Shown in pieces: positions 11,092 to 22,075 of a stretch of DNA of 64,000 nucleotides. Positions within the stretch are counted from its first letter, which is position 1. Each line of letters starts with the position of its first letter. Source of the stretch: Iris pallida (Eukaryota > Streptophyta > Magnoliopsida > Asparagales > Iridaceae). Made by a program: the position numbers and the translations under genes. Under the pieces are notes generated by a model. It did no database searches and was not told the DNA's origin. It saw only the letters and a program-made list of their open reading frames with translations. The stretch spans positions 62,001-126,000 of the forward strand of contig JANAVB010004022.1 in NCBI GenBank assembly GCA_029216955.1, given 5' to 3'.

Positions 11092-11509
11092 CTAGTCCCC
11101 TGAGGACCTGATGATCTCTTCAGGTTTAGCGATTACATGGAGTTAGTTAGCAGAGCAGGATGGTAGATATTTGTGATACACTTGCAGGATCCAGGTATTG
11201 ATATTACATTTATTATCCATTCGTGCTTTCATTCCTTATCATGATATACTCTGTTGTTGGCTTACTTTATAGACTCATGTTATTTCTTGGAGTCTAATTG
11301 GACATGTATGCTAGTGGGCTGCAGACCACGACCCATAGTTGTTCATTCATGTTTATTATTCTTATTGTGGATTGAGATATAGTTTTACTTACCATGTTAG
11401 ACATAATAACTAGACAGCTTATATGTATTCGAGTTGGGCTGGAGTCCGCTCGATACGTAGCTGGCTTGTTCACGAGCTCGCGCCCGAAAAGCGGGTGCGG
11501 GTCGTGACA
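11092..11509 (+). mobile_element. LTR fragment Y, part 2 (3' end)
   Basis: It continues Y after S3 and ends GGGTGCGGGTCGTGACA, the terminus shared with E3, S1 and S4. It contains CTGAGGACCTGATGATCTCT followed by TCAGG (about 11100-11130), a small stem-loop that recurs in S1, S2 and S4. It is followed at 11510 by AAGCC, also present at 6491-6495 in LTR X, which may be remains of its target duplication. Confidence 0.65.
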
Positions 11510-12092
11510 AAGCCTCCCTTGATGCACTTGCTCTTTCTGGGGTCTGATCCAGCTAGTTTTTATGGCCAGATTTTGGAGCAGCACCCGAGGATCTCTCGGC
11601 TTTCCAGCCAGAGGGTGAACACTAGACGTAACCCTGGCAACGAGTGGGTTTTATTTTGCTCTTCCGCTCTATTGTAAAATTATTCTTTTGAGGCGTTTAG
11701 CCGCCGAGCAAGTGTTAGCTCGTGTTGAATACTTTACTTACTGTCTGCCTACGGGCTGTAACATGATTAACAAATCCTAGGGTTGATCATGTATGACTGA
11801 AACTCTTGCTAGTCCTCGCATTTTGTACGACTAGCTTCATGATCATCTGTATATGAAATGTATGGGACGCCTTACTATTGATTATCTGATGGTCTAACAT
11901 CTTGTAACTATTATTACTTGCTTGAGATTGAGACACTAGGCTTGTTCTTGACCATAAGAGACTGATGGCTTGTAGATAAATCCTTATACATCTAGACAGC
12001 TGTGACCGTATATCGAGGTGGATTACACTTTTATATACGTAACTGGCTGTGTATGCCCCCGATCTCCAGTATTCTGGTTCTGGGGCATGACA
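11510..12092 (+). mobile_element. Gypsy LTR, family X, right portion (3' end)
   Basis: It matches the sense strand of solo LTR S6 from about 34260 down to 33676 and ends with the inverse of the TGTCACGCCCCAGAACC terminus. Its first ~167 bases repeat 6489-6655, so the X LTR is partly duplicated on both sides of Y: either two X copies recombined or insertion of Y was accompanied by a duplication. Confidence 0.65.
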
Positions 12093-12101
12093 CAGTTTAA
12101 G

Positions 12102-12118
12102 TGGTGGCCCATGCAAGG
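12102..12118 (+). promoter_or_regulatory. PBS-like sequence TGGTGGCCCATGCAAGG
   Basis: It lies 9 bases after the LTR X end. The same word occurs 8 or 9 bases after the LTR ends of E1, E2 and E3. It begins TGG as a tRNA primer-binding site should, but does not match the initiator-Met type (TGGTATCAGAGC). Confidence 0.45.
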
Positions 12119-12228
12119 TCTTGTAAATCAAGATGTGTGAGGGTTTTACCGAATAGATGTCTCAATCAGCATTCGTCCTTGATCTCAACTCGTGCCTTCT
12201 AATCTTCCTGAAATCTTGACCCGATCGC

Positions 12229-12567
12229 ATGCTTATGACCCTGATCTATCTTGGTCCTTCCTTATTGTCCTCTATGTCATTAGTTTTCAGTGGCATTGTT
12301 CATGGTCCTGCCGATCAGCCAGGAGAAGAACCCATAGTGAATCAGCAGCAACCTGGGGACCAGCCCCAACACCAGTACAGCAGCAGTACCAGCCTCCGAA
12401 GCCATTGTCGCTCAGGCACAAGCCTTCCAGCAGTAGAGACCCCAGCAACATGCCCAGACCCAAGCTCAGAAGCAGAACCGGCAGAGAGGTTTCCAGCAGA
12501 ATGTCTTCCTTATGCCTTATGCTTTTACTTCCTTGCTTGCATAAAAGATTTCTTGATTGACTGCTAG
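12229..12567 (+). pseudogene. gag-like remnant of element X
   Basis: An open frame of 112 codons starts in the leader of element X. A probable 3' splice site (TTAGTTTTCAG, ending 12290) precedes a Gln/Pro-rich stretch (about residues 27-60, with many Gln in QQQ and QPQ runs). Gag proteins of E1 and E2 begin with similar Gln-rich, low-complexity N-terminal regions at the same distance from the LTR. The capsid domain and zinc knuckle are missing; sequence after about 12567 is unrelated. A second frame (12192-12560) overlaps it and I cannot decide between them. The gag call rests mainly on position and composition. Confidence 0.35.
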
Positions 12568-12597
12568 TCATAGATTGCTCGTGATTAGTATAGCTTG

Positions 12598-13657
12598 TCA
12601 CGTTCCGATCCGAAAAATTGCTCATCCTCGCTAGATTTTACCTGAATTATTGTCCTCGCTGGGGCATGATGCCGCACGAGCCTGGAGTTGCGCTCGTGCA
12701 AGGCAAGATAACATGTTCACATAGTATTTTATCTCAAATTGATAACATAAGCAGCGAAAGGAAAACAGAGTATACAATAAGAATCTCTTTTTTATTAATA
12801 ATGAACTGAAGGTTACAAGGCTTTGAATAGCCCAACTGAATATGCCAACTGGCTACAACGCTCAAGAACTCTCTAGCTCACAAATGATTATATTGTTCCA
12901 TACATTATGCCTCTTTATAGCCAATAAGTAGTCTTCGGTCGAACATCTCCATGTTGCAAGTCCGAACGCCTATGCGGTAGCTCCTCTTGAAACGCTAAGG
13001 ACTCTATGCCTCGGCGCGTCCAAGCCAAGCTCCGCCCCGAGCCGAACATAACTTGAATCTGCAAGCAAACTAGTGGGGGATTAGTGCTTTCGTCCTCGCT
13101 GTACTGATCAAGACCCACTCGCACCCAAACCAAACACTAAGTACATTTAGTAAAACATGCAATATTATTTGGTGATCTTTCTAATTAGCCTTAGGATCAA
13201 TTTTATGGTATCATTCAACATAACAACTTAATATAAATGTGTCCAATATCGTGTCCCTGCGACAGATACAGTTAGACATAATATGAACATAAACATAGTG
13301 ATCATGCTCATCTTCGTCCTTTTTTGTCTAGCCTGCAATGGTTAGAACTTTACATAAGCAATCATACAATTCACGCAACCAACCAAACATACTTAGACAT
13401 ATGTAAAAGGGTGGCTGGCCCTGCGCCTGCACCCAACTCTAATCTCAGCCCACCGGCCCTATCTATATGAAGGTCACGGTATTTCGTACCGTAATGGACT
13501 TGGCATCCTTATGTGTAAGCCTATGATCGCTTCGATACGGGTCGCTAGCCTAATATCCGAAAGATCCCAAACTTACTGATATCATAGCTTATCACAACAC
13601 TGGATGGTCGCAACCAGTCCTAGTGATGTGCACCATAAATACCATACATAATTCCCA
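12598..13657 (-). mobile_element. LTR-like fragment, unassigned family
   Basis: It begins TGTCACGTTCCGATCC and contains CATAAGCAGCGAAAGG, both reminiscent of minus-oriented gypsy LTR starts in plants. From about 12780 the minus strand reads like a transcript end, with AATAAA-type signals. There are no target duplications or second end, and no recognisable protein; a 72-codon minus frame at 12915-13133 matches nothing I know. It stops where the second X copy begins. Confidence 0.35.
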
Positions 13658-14577
13658 CCATTTTTCGTTATACGTATTTTCTGTATACGTGTACGGATTT
13701 TCGACCCGTATTTTGACTTGTCTAGCATGACTTGGTTTGGTCATGGTTTAATCTTGACTTGGTTTATTTGATTTGGTTTGGTTTAATTTGACTTGGTTTA
13801 GCTTGCTTGGTTTATTTTGGTTTGGTTTGAGATGGTGAGGCTTACTATATAAGTCAACTCCACTCTCTCTCCTTTATTTATTTTCCATTAACTCTTCTTC
13901 TTCTCCATTACTCCTCCCACCTACAAAGCCCTAGGCAAGTGCAACTTGCTTCATGATGGATCTCAAGTTTTATTGTTCCATTCTTTTCCGTACTTGATTC
14001 TAAGCCTCTTTAGAACTTTGCATTTTTTAGGTTTGATGGATAGATTCTTGTAGATCTAAGTTTGTAACATTTTCGGTTTTCCTTTGTTTTGATCTCTGAA
14101 ACTTGGTTATTTTCGAGATCTAATGGTTCCATGTTGTAGAAAATTCAATTCTACCCAATTTTGGCTTTTGAACTGCTTTATTTCGACTTCGTATGAGGAA
14201 GTTATGTCATTTTTGTGTTCATGGGTTCCCCATACCTTTTGGTGTTGTCGGGACGATGAACAGTGCCGCGCACAGTTTCTTCGCTGCTGTGTGCCCGCGC
14301 GCCGTGCTTGCGTGCAATGTGCACCGTAGGCACTTTTGCCTTCGCGCACCTTGCAACTTGCGCGCCGCACGTCCGCGCGATTTTCTGCCGCGCGCCCGTA
14401 CGTCGTGCTTGCGCGCAACGTGCGCCGTGGGCACTTTTGCCTTCGTGCTCGCCCGCACAATTTTCTACCGCGCGCCCGTGCAATTTTCTACCACACGATT
14501 TTCTATCGCGCACAATGCACAACTTGCGCAGCCGCGCGATTTCTGTCTCGCAACGTGCGCCGTGCTTGCGCACAACG
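13658..14577 (+). mobile_element. Partial second copy of LTR X
   Basis: It matches 3899-4950 base for base with scattered changes: the TATA box and CT patch (about 13845-13875), AGGCAAGT (13933-13940), the GTTCCATGTTGTAGA box (about 14125) and the first part of the GC-rich array. The first ten bases of the LTR are absent, and the copy is cut at 14577 by the start of LTR Z. Confidence 0.75.
14265..14577. repeat. GC-rich tandem array in second X copy
   Basis: It has the same core, GCGCCGTGGGCACTTTTGCC, at about 14321 (variant) and 14421, embedded in GCGCG-rich palindromic sequence, as in the first copy. The order and number of sub-units differ, so the array was reshuffled since the copies separated. 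It is truncated on the right by Z. Confidence 0.75.
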
Positions 14578-15897
14578 TGTCACGACCCGCACCCTAGTGT
14601 AAGGGCACGAGAAGTGGGTACGTCCAGCCTACGTCGCAGTGTCGGCGGTAGAACGCTGTCCTAGGTCGCACATATCTAACAGTTAAAGGTACTTGCACAG
14701 TTTATACTCTCCGAATGGAGGAACAATATAAGATGTACAATCTCAATCACAACTAAGGAAGATGTACGAATGATAGATAGATATGATCTGAACTATAAAC
14801 TGAAACATAAACAAGAGAGAGGTCTAAGTGTCTAAGATAACATCTCCACAATATCCAGAATAACACAAGATCACAAATAATACTACTCCAGAACACAAAA
14901 ACAAGAAGAAGGAAAATAATAGACTAAACTATCTACTCTAAGCAGTGGTGTTATCCTCAACAGTTGCCTGAACCACAGGGTTCAGGTTGCAAGTGTTGTC
15001 TATGCCTGCTCCATAGTAGGTAGGACAGAAAGCCTCATCCTCATCCTCTGTAATATTTTTAACAGATCCAGTCAGGACAGGAGCGAGCACAATACATCTC
15101 AACAGTTCATATCATGACAGAAATGTAAATCTAGCAATAGAATAAGATACATGAAACGCTGTAAAGAAATGTATATAAAATAAGAGAGACAGTTGTAACT
15201 GGAAATATCTACTATAAGTAAGGAACTGTAAGTGACTAGTGAATCAGAGTACAAGATAGACATGTGAATGGCTGGGAATGATTCATGATTACATTATAGA
15301 ATTGATTCATGATTACGCTACTTGGGATTATTCATATGACTATTTCTACTCTTCCACCCCCAATCAATACACAAGGATCCATTCAAGTTATGTTAAGATT
15401 CATGATTACACTACTGACTCATAATGAGTGATTCATGAATTTGATTCATGAAGGCTCTATGATTCATGAGGGTACATGAGTCACAAGCAGATTCATGATA
15501 GTACAAGCATGAGAGTGCATGATGTAAGTGAAACACACAAGACATGAAGTACCCGATGCTCCCGAGAGGGATAACATCTCATGAAAAGATCCATATAGTA
15601 CTAATCCGTGTTACCAATGTGACAGCATCAAGTAAAGTAGTCTAGAGCAAGATATAAGTCCTAACAAGTATGAAATGATCAGAGAACGTACTTGTCTGAT
15701 ATCCTGAGTATCTGAAGTGAATATACTGTCTAAGGAGGGGTGTCTGACTCCTATTTAGAACAGCACAAGTCACAACATGTCCAAAATGGTAAAATAGAAC
15801 ACTACAATGCATTCTACATGATGTTGGGGTCAATCTAGGATAAAGTCAACCTTTGGTCAACTCTAGTCAACAACACTAGTCAAACTAGGTCAACTAG
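14578..15897 (-). mobile_element. LTR Z, left part (minus orientation)
   Basis: It begins TGTCACGACCCGCACCC, the inverted terminus of the S1/S4/E3 group, and its first 100 bases match the inverse of the E3 LTR end (27680-27758). It carries the donor-like box variant AGACAAGT on the minus strand (15690-15697) and a TTCATGATTAC array (15270-15520). Text at 14985-15060 resembles the inverse of S3 near 10740-10850. It is interrupted after ACTAG (15893-15897) by E2 and resumes at 61792. There is no coding sequence. Confidence 0.6.
15270..15520. repeat. TTCATGATTAC degenerate array in Z
   Basis: The words GATTCATGATTAC and ATTCATGAG recur at irregular 15-50-base intervals. The array is on the U5 side of the donor-like box, the same place as the second tandem array of S1, S3, S4, X and Y. 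Confidence 0.55.
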
Positions 15898-16671
15898 TGT
15901 CACGCCCCAGTACCGGAATACTAAGACGGACTAGGCCAGCTACTCCATATGAGGTATATAAACGTCATACGGCGATCATGGTTGTCAAGAGACTAGGGGG
16001 TGCATGCTACAATCAAGTCTCCTATGGTCTCACAGAGCATCTATGTCTCAATCAATCAAAACAAGAAGCAGTAGATAATGATCATATAAGACAAAGCAGT
16101 AAGGCGTCCCCGACGCTTCATCAAAATGATTCATGAGCCTAGCTATAAAAAATGATAAGCTAGTACCGAGAGTCAATAGTACATAACTGTAGTCAGCTGC
16201 AGTCTGATTTAATTACAATTATGTGAGGAACTAAATGTCCAGAACTGCCGGCTAAACAAGTGCCGGTGGCTAAACGCCAAGTACAAAATAGAAGATATCA
16301 GAGCGGTGAAGAAAAAATCCACTCATGGTCCCTGGCGCCCATACTCCTGGTGTGCACCATTGTTCGGGTAGAAAGCTGGATCCTCTAGCACTGCTACGAG
16401 ATCTGGCCAAACAAAACCAGCGGGGTCAGGCCCCGAATAGCAAGTACCACAAGGGAGCACAAAAGAGTGAGATAAAATTCAATGAGTAAAATATGACCTG
16501 ATTCACGAGTTAGGCTTATACCATATCATCGAGACAATACGACACCCTTACAACCAAACAAGGACAAACGGTGCAAATATCATGCCGAGATAAGATATAT
16601 CCTATAACCATGGACATGTGAAGGGCTTCTGATTCGCGACTTCGGTCCATAGCCTATCGCAGCACAATAGC

Positions 16672-16704
16672 CCAACCCAACAACCAAACAAGGACATGGG
16701 TTGG
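16672..16704 (-). promoter_or_regulatory. Conserved stem-loop in E2 LTR
   Basis: CCAACCCA (16672-16679) pairs with TGGGTTGG (16697-16704) around a loop holding AACCAAACAAGGAC. In the other E2 LTR (about 56300-56333) one base of the stem has changed to give a G-U pair in the sense RNA. Two further copies with different stems lie near 16555 and 53218. Confidence 0.5.
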
Positions 16705-17654
16705 ACCACGCACCACGATAGTCCATGCTCTTCAGTTGCTAACAGAAGAGAACATATCACAAACAAGTCGGCTTACAAGCGGCCAATCAATCCTACGACT
16801 TTCTATGATTTGTCTGGCTTATCCCAGTAATGCAATATATAGGAATCCTCAGATCGTATCAACCCAACAGAGCTAGCCAAACCATATAATATACATATAC
16901 ACGTAGCACTTTGGTTATGCACCGGTCCCCCGTAAGGCCACCGTGCTAAAACATATAACACATAGCACGTAGGAGTCGGATATAGTCATCCACTATAGGC
17001 GGATGAAACTATATCCGTGGCGGCCAACCCGACACGTCAGGACAGGACCTGGGATGGCTAGTAGGGCACGATCTCGGGATTCTGTTCCCTCCCATTGCTT
17101 CTACAGATTTAAGTTGCTTAGATTAACCCTATCTTGATATTGGAATTACATGTCATGGTCACATGGTCATCCTCCTATATGTCGTACCATAATACGTGTA
17201 CCCTAAGTATGAATCCACATCGGCTCAATCTAGATCCATGCTTAGTGTAATGCATCAAACAACCATCATTATACCACGATACGGTTACTGACTAATTACC
17301 ATGACTGTGCTGGAAGGTACACATGTATTGACATATAACACGAATGATCACTTAGCACGTAGAGTCACACCTCAGTGCACTCATTAAATAGCACCGCAGT
17401 ACATACTAATATTGTATCTCAATACACACTTAGAATAGGTACCAGCACGTATACAGGTAATCAAATCAGGAATATAGTCAAGTCAGAAAGTCACACGGAC
17501 CCCTCGTGACATAAAAGTCACATATGAATTCTGGTTAAAGTGAGACATGAATATTCTTGAAGCCAAGACAAATATCTACAACTTTCATGTTGGGAGTTGG
17601 AAAAAATTCTGGCAACAAATCAGCCAAATAGGGCATAAAACAGCCAAAAACAGC

Positions 17655-17815
17655 CAAAATAGACACTATACGGCACTATTCATCCATACGGCACTATGCA
17701 TCCATGCGACACTATGCAAGCCATGCGGCACTATGCAAGCCTGTGGCACTATTCATTCCTGCGGTACTATGCAAGCCTGCGGCACTATGCAAGCCATGCG
17801 GCACTATTCATTGTC
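17655..17815. repeat. CATGCGGCACTATGCAAGC tandem array in E2 LTR
   Basis: About eight units of 18-19 bases sit upstream (in element sense, downstream) of the GGTAGAAT box. The right E2 LTR has a longer array (60880-61150) with about 14 units. ATGCGGC links its vocabulary to the arrays of S5 and S6. Confidence 0.8.
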
Positions 17816-18341
17816 CCTGCCAGAACCAGGACAGATAAACATAGAAAATGTCGAAATCTCAATTGGCCATAACTTCCTCAAAACAAGTCGAAATTCGGCG
17901 GTTCAAAAGCCAAAATTGGGTAGAATGAGATTTCCTACAACAAAGGACCATTAGTTTTCAAAAACAACCAAGTTTGATAGATCAAAACCATAAAAATCTA
18001 TAAAATCATAGTTTTAGAAACTTAGATCTACACAAAACTAGCCATTAAAATCAAAAACTCCAAGAACTAAACTTGTAGAGAATGAAGAGAAGAACAATAT
18101 AGACAAATAATATCAAAGAAAAAAAAATCAAGAATAAAAAATGCAAAAATTTCTCCATTTGGTGCAAGGTGTACTTGCCTAAATATTGGTTGGAGGAAAT
18201 GAAATGAAAAGTGAATGAGGAGAGAGAGAGAGAGAGGGGAAGAGAATATATATAGGGGTTGGATTGACTCAAAAAAAATCCTAATCTTAAGCATGCTCTT
18301 AACCATATGACTAATGACATGTTAAATTCTTCATGCAACAA

Positions 18342-19200
18342 TGTAACTCCTCTTCTCAAATTTTTTAAGAAAATTTTATTTTTATTATATTTATTGTGCT
18401 TAAAGATAATGTCATCGAGACGTTGTGAACGATTTGTTTGATTACACTTTTATCAAAAACTAGTTTAAATTCAAAGTACTAATTTATCTTCGTTATTTTA
18501 TGGCTAGATTATTAGTTTGGACTTTCAAATGGTTTGGTTTTAAAAAGGAATTTATAGAGATTATAAATATTTTATAGACAAAGTGATTTGCCAATTTATG
18601 TTCAATATTACGTTGAAAGTAATTTTCTAAAAATTGGTTTATTTTACTTCGCGTGATTTAAAGTGAATATTTCCTTAAAATTTAGTATAAGATATTTTTC
18701 ATTAATTTTGTGCTTCAAACTACTTATAAAATTTATGATTACCATTTATTTTCGTAGAAATATTTATCCTTGAAATCTTATTATTATCATAAAAATATTT
18801 GGTTAATAATTATTGGGCTTTCAAAATATTTTTGAAATGGTTTTGGATGTCATAAATAATTTATTCAATAGAAAGGTTTATTAAAACATTTCATATATGA
18901 GTTTTGACAAATAAAAATATGTTTCCAAATATTATTTATAGTAATCAATTATTTAATTTAATTTGAATTATATGACTTAAATTATGAGAAGGCATTAAAT
19001 ATTTTTTCGAAGATATCATGTTGTCGCTTAGGTTATTTTGAATTTAGATGAAGTAAACGGTGCTAATTGATATTGTTACCTACTAACAGATATCGATTAG
19101 ATTGGATTATTTTAAGCTTTATCTTGATTTAAATAATATTAATATCTACTGGGATTATGATTAAACTTATTTTAAATCCTTATTAGATTTAAACTAAAGG
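18342..19200 (+). repeat. E3 LTR-1, segment 1
   Basis: AT-rich U3 sequence that matches 31060-31200 and then 38327-39043. It ends in AAAGG, the target of S1. No gene. Confidence 0.85.
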
Positions 19201-22070
19201 TGTCACGACCCGCACCCGCTTTTCGGACGCGAGCTCGTGAGCAAGCCAGCTACGTATCAAGCAGACTCCAGCCTGACTCGAATACGTAAACGCTGTCACG
19301 GCTAGGGTAAGCTGCCAAATTACGGCAAACAAATCTATATCTCAATCCACAATAAGAATAATAAACATGAATGAACACTATAGGTCGTGGTCTGCAGCCC
19401 ACTAGCATAAATGTCCGATAAGACTCTAAAGAAAATAACAAGAGTCTAAAACTGAATCAAGAAACAGGATATCTCATGATAAGGTATGAAAGCACGAGCA
19501 GATAATAAACACAATAACGATACCTGAATCCCGCAAGCGTATCATCATATCTGTCATCCAGAACCACTAGCTAACTCCATGCAATCGCTAAACCTGAAGA
19601 GATCATCAGGTCCTCAGAGGACATAGCAAGATACATAATATACATACCTATCTAACAATTTTATCATGCGCAAGGAAATAAACAAAAAAAAAGGAATACG
19701 ACAAATGACTACGATCATGAACACGAACACTAGAACAACTACGTATAAATGAACTGCCGGGTAAACAATGAACACGAGATCAATGGAAGAACCAAACCCT
19801 CGTCCCTAGTGGACTCGCAGGTTTGAATTAATCACTAACCCTCGTCCCGAGTATGGACTCTCTGGTTAGTTCACGGCAAGGCACCCTCGTCCCGAGTGTG
19901 GACTCTCTGGTGCAAGTCAATTCAACACCCTCGTCCCGAATGTGGACTCTCTGGTACAAATGATCGACATCCTCATCCCGAGTGTGGACTCACGGATGTA
20001 AGTCAAGTCAACATTCTCGTCCCGAATGTGGACTCTCTGGTGCAAGTAATCGACATCCTCGTCCCGAGTGTGGACTCACGGATGTAAGTCAAGTCAACAC
20101 CCTCGTCCCGAATGTGGACTCTCTGGTGCAAATAATTGACATCCTCGTCCCGAGTGTGGACTCACGGATATAAGTCAAGTCAACACCCTCGTCCCGAATG
20201 TGGACTCTCTGGTGCAAATAATCGACATTCTCGTCCCGAGTGTGGACTCTCTGATGTAAACAGATCAAGAAAAATACCCTCGTCCCGAGTGGACTCTCTG
20301 GTGCCAAGGAAACAATATCAAGGATTTAGCAGTTCAATTACACGTACTCGTTCTATGACACGACTCAAGCAAGATACTGACGAGAAACTCCAAGTGTGAA
20401 CCACAAGACCAAACATGAACACGACTATATGCAATGAAAACAACTCAAAAGAATATAATATGAAAGTACATGTCCATAAACAATCAAAACTGAAAGGAAA
20501 GGAAATACAATGCATGTAAATAAAACTGTAAAGGAAGGCAAGGTATACTTGCCTGTGGTCCTTGCACAATCCGTAGTCACAAGTCGAAGATGAGGGGATG
20601 CCGATCTAGGAGCTGTCAACCTATAACACATATCGCACCATGAACCGTGCACGAAAACTATAAATCAATTCTAATGTTCTAGTTCTAAATTCATGGAATA
20701 GTGGCTAGTTGGGTTACTAATCTAATAATAATTAATTCTGGAATAATTTACTTAAAAACCTAATTTAACCTAATAATAATCTGAATATAATCTAAACATG
20801 CAAGTTTGGCCATCAAAAAGTCGTATTTCCAATTTTGGGAACCATGGCACGCAAATCGAGGCGTACCATTGACCATTTAGTCAAATGCTGTGAACTCTAG
20901 ATTTTGAAAGTTCATCTTGTTAGATTTCAGTGCCACGAGTGCGCTGAAATCACGCTTTGGTCAAAAGATATCGCCGTTATGGCTAATCGTGACCAAAACG
21001 GTGATCAACCGATCAATTCTGAGTTCAATAGAATAACTAAAATACTAAATGAATTAATTAATTTCTGAAAAAAATAATATGCCGTAGAGCTCTGTGTTAG
21101 CTTTCCGAAGCTTTAAACGGTTCGTGATTTCGATTTCTGGTTCTCCCGAAATCTCGAAAACACCGAAACGTGTCAAGTTTCGGACAACCGACACTCTACG
21201 AATTTTCCAGAAATTTAGGAATAATATATACGAAAATAAATTTCATATTCAGAAAGCTTACCTCGATACTAATCCAACAAAAAAAGGGCACATGAAAAGC
21301 ACGTCGGAGTTGGCGGGAATCGCTTCGGGAAGTCGAGATCTCTACTAGAACTCTCTCTCAAAAAGGCGTCTGAAATTTTATTAGGGTTTCGAATATAATA
21401 GTATATATATAGGAGAGAGAGAGAGAGAGGCGGTTCAGCCTGGGCGCCGATAGGTGGGCCCCCCCGGGTGAATTATTGGGTAATTAATTATTTAATTCAG
21501 AAAATTATTTAAAAATTATTTTAAGTCCAAATAAATCAAAATAAATTGCAGAAAAATCCAGAAAAATTTTAGAAAATTCTAGAAAATATTTTTAAGTGTC
21601 TAGAATCTAAATAAAATATTTTTAACACAAAATATCATCATGTGACCTCACAGTAAATTCCCAAAGCCTATAAAATATAATTTCTATAGGTTTTAATTAT
21701 ATAAAAATTCCCAAAAATTCTAAAAAAATCCAAAAAAAAATTCTAAAATATTCTAGAAAATATTTCTGACCTCCTAGAACCTAAATAAAATAACTTGTCT
21801 CAAAATAGTCCCAAATGACCTTATAGTAATTCATGAAAGTCAATAAAATAAATATATCTTTAATAAATAAATATCTAAAAATATATAAAAATCATAGGAA
21901 AATATAATATAGCTATAGCATGCTTATAAACCCTATCTAGAGATCATGTGACCACAAGATGGTTATAAATCACCTGTGGGCTTAGTCACAACTCCTATGA
22001 TCATAGAAAAATTAAATGTAAACTAATCAAATAAAAAATATATCACAAAATTTCGAGAAGAGGAGTTACA
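19201..22070 (-). mobile_element. Solo LTR S1 (2870 bp)
   Basis: It runs TGTCACGACCCGCACCC to GAGGAGTTACA, with target duplication AAAGG at 19196-19200 and 22071-22075; the uninterrupted target is seen at about 39040 in E3 LTR-2. Sense is the minus strand: the donor-like box AGGCAAGT is at 20547-20554 within a GGCAAGTATACCTTGCC palindrome. It contains the 43/86-bp array and a GA-repeat next to a TATATATATA promoter-like stretch (about 21390-21430). No coding region; small frames are by-products of the array. Confidence 0.87.
19795..20310. repeat. 43-bp units arranged as 86-bp dimers in S1
   Basis: Units contain CTCGTCCCGAGTGTGGACTC followed by either TCTGGTGCAAGTCAA or ACGGATGTAAGTCAA, and the two kinds alternate, giving an 86-base period for at least three dimers (about 19970-20230). 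It is regular enough to resemble a CRISPR array, but spacers are not unique and the context is a plant LTR. Confidence 0.8.
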
Positions 22071-22075
22071 AAAGG

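Larger units (their letters stand above)
15898..18341 (-). repeat. E2 3' LTR, part 1
   Basis: It is near-identical to the E2 right LTR (55525-56748, 60430-61540). It holds two copies of the conserved loop word AACCAAACAAGGAC (about 16552 and 16682), a GCACTATGCAAGCCATGCGG array (17655-17815), the donor-like box on the minus strand (18173-18180) and, on the minus strand, TATATATATTC (18244-18254) followed by a long CT run. It ends in AACAA, where E3 entered. Confidence 0.85.

Noticed and set aside
12915..13133. 72-codon minus-strand frame
   Set aside because: No known family; located in LTR-like sequence with a transcript-end appearance.
19795..20310. CRISPR-like array with regular 43-base spacing
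   Set aside because: Spacers are not unique and repeat in dimers; it is inside a plant solo LTR, and related arrays occur in S4 and Y.
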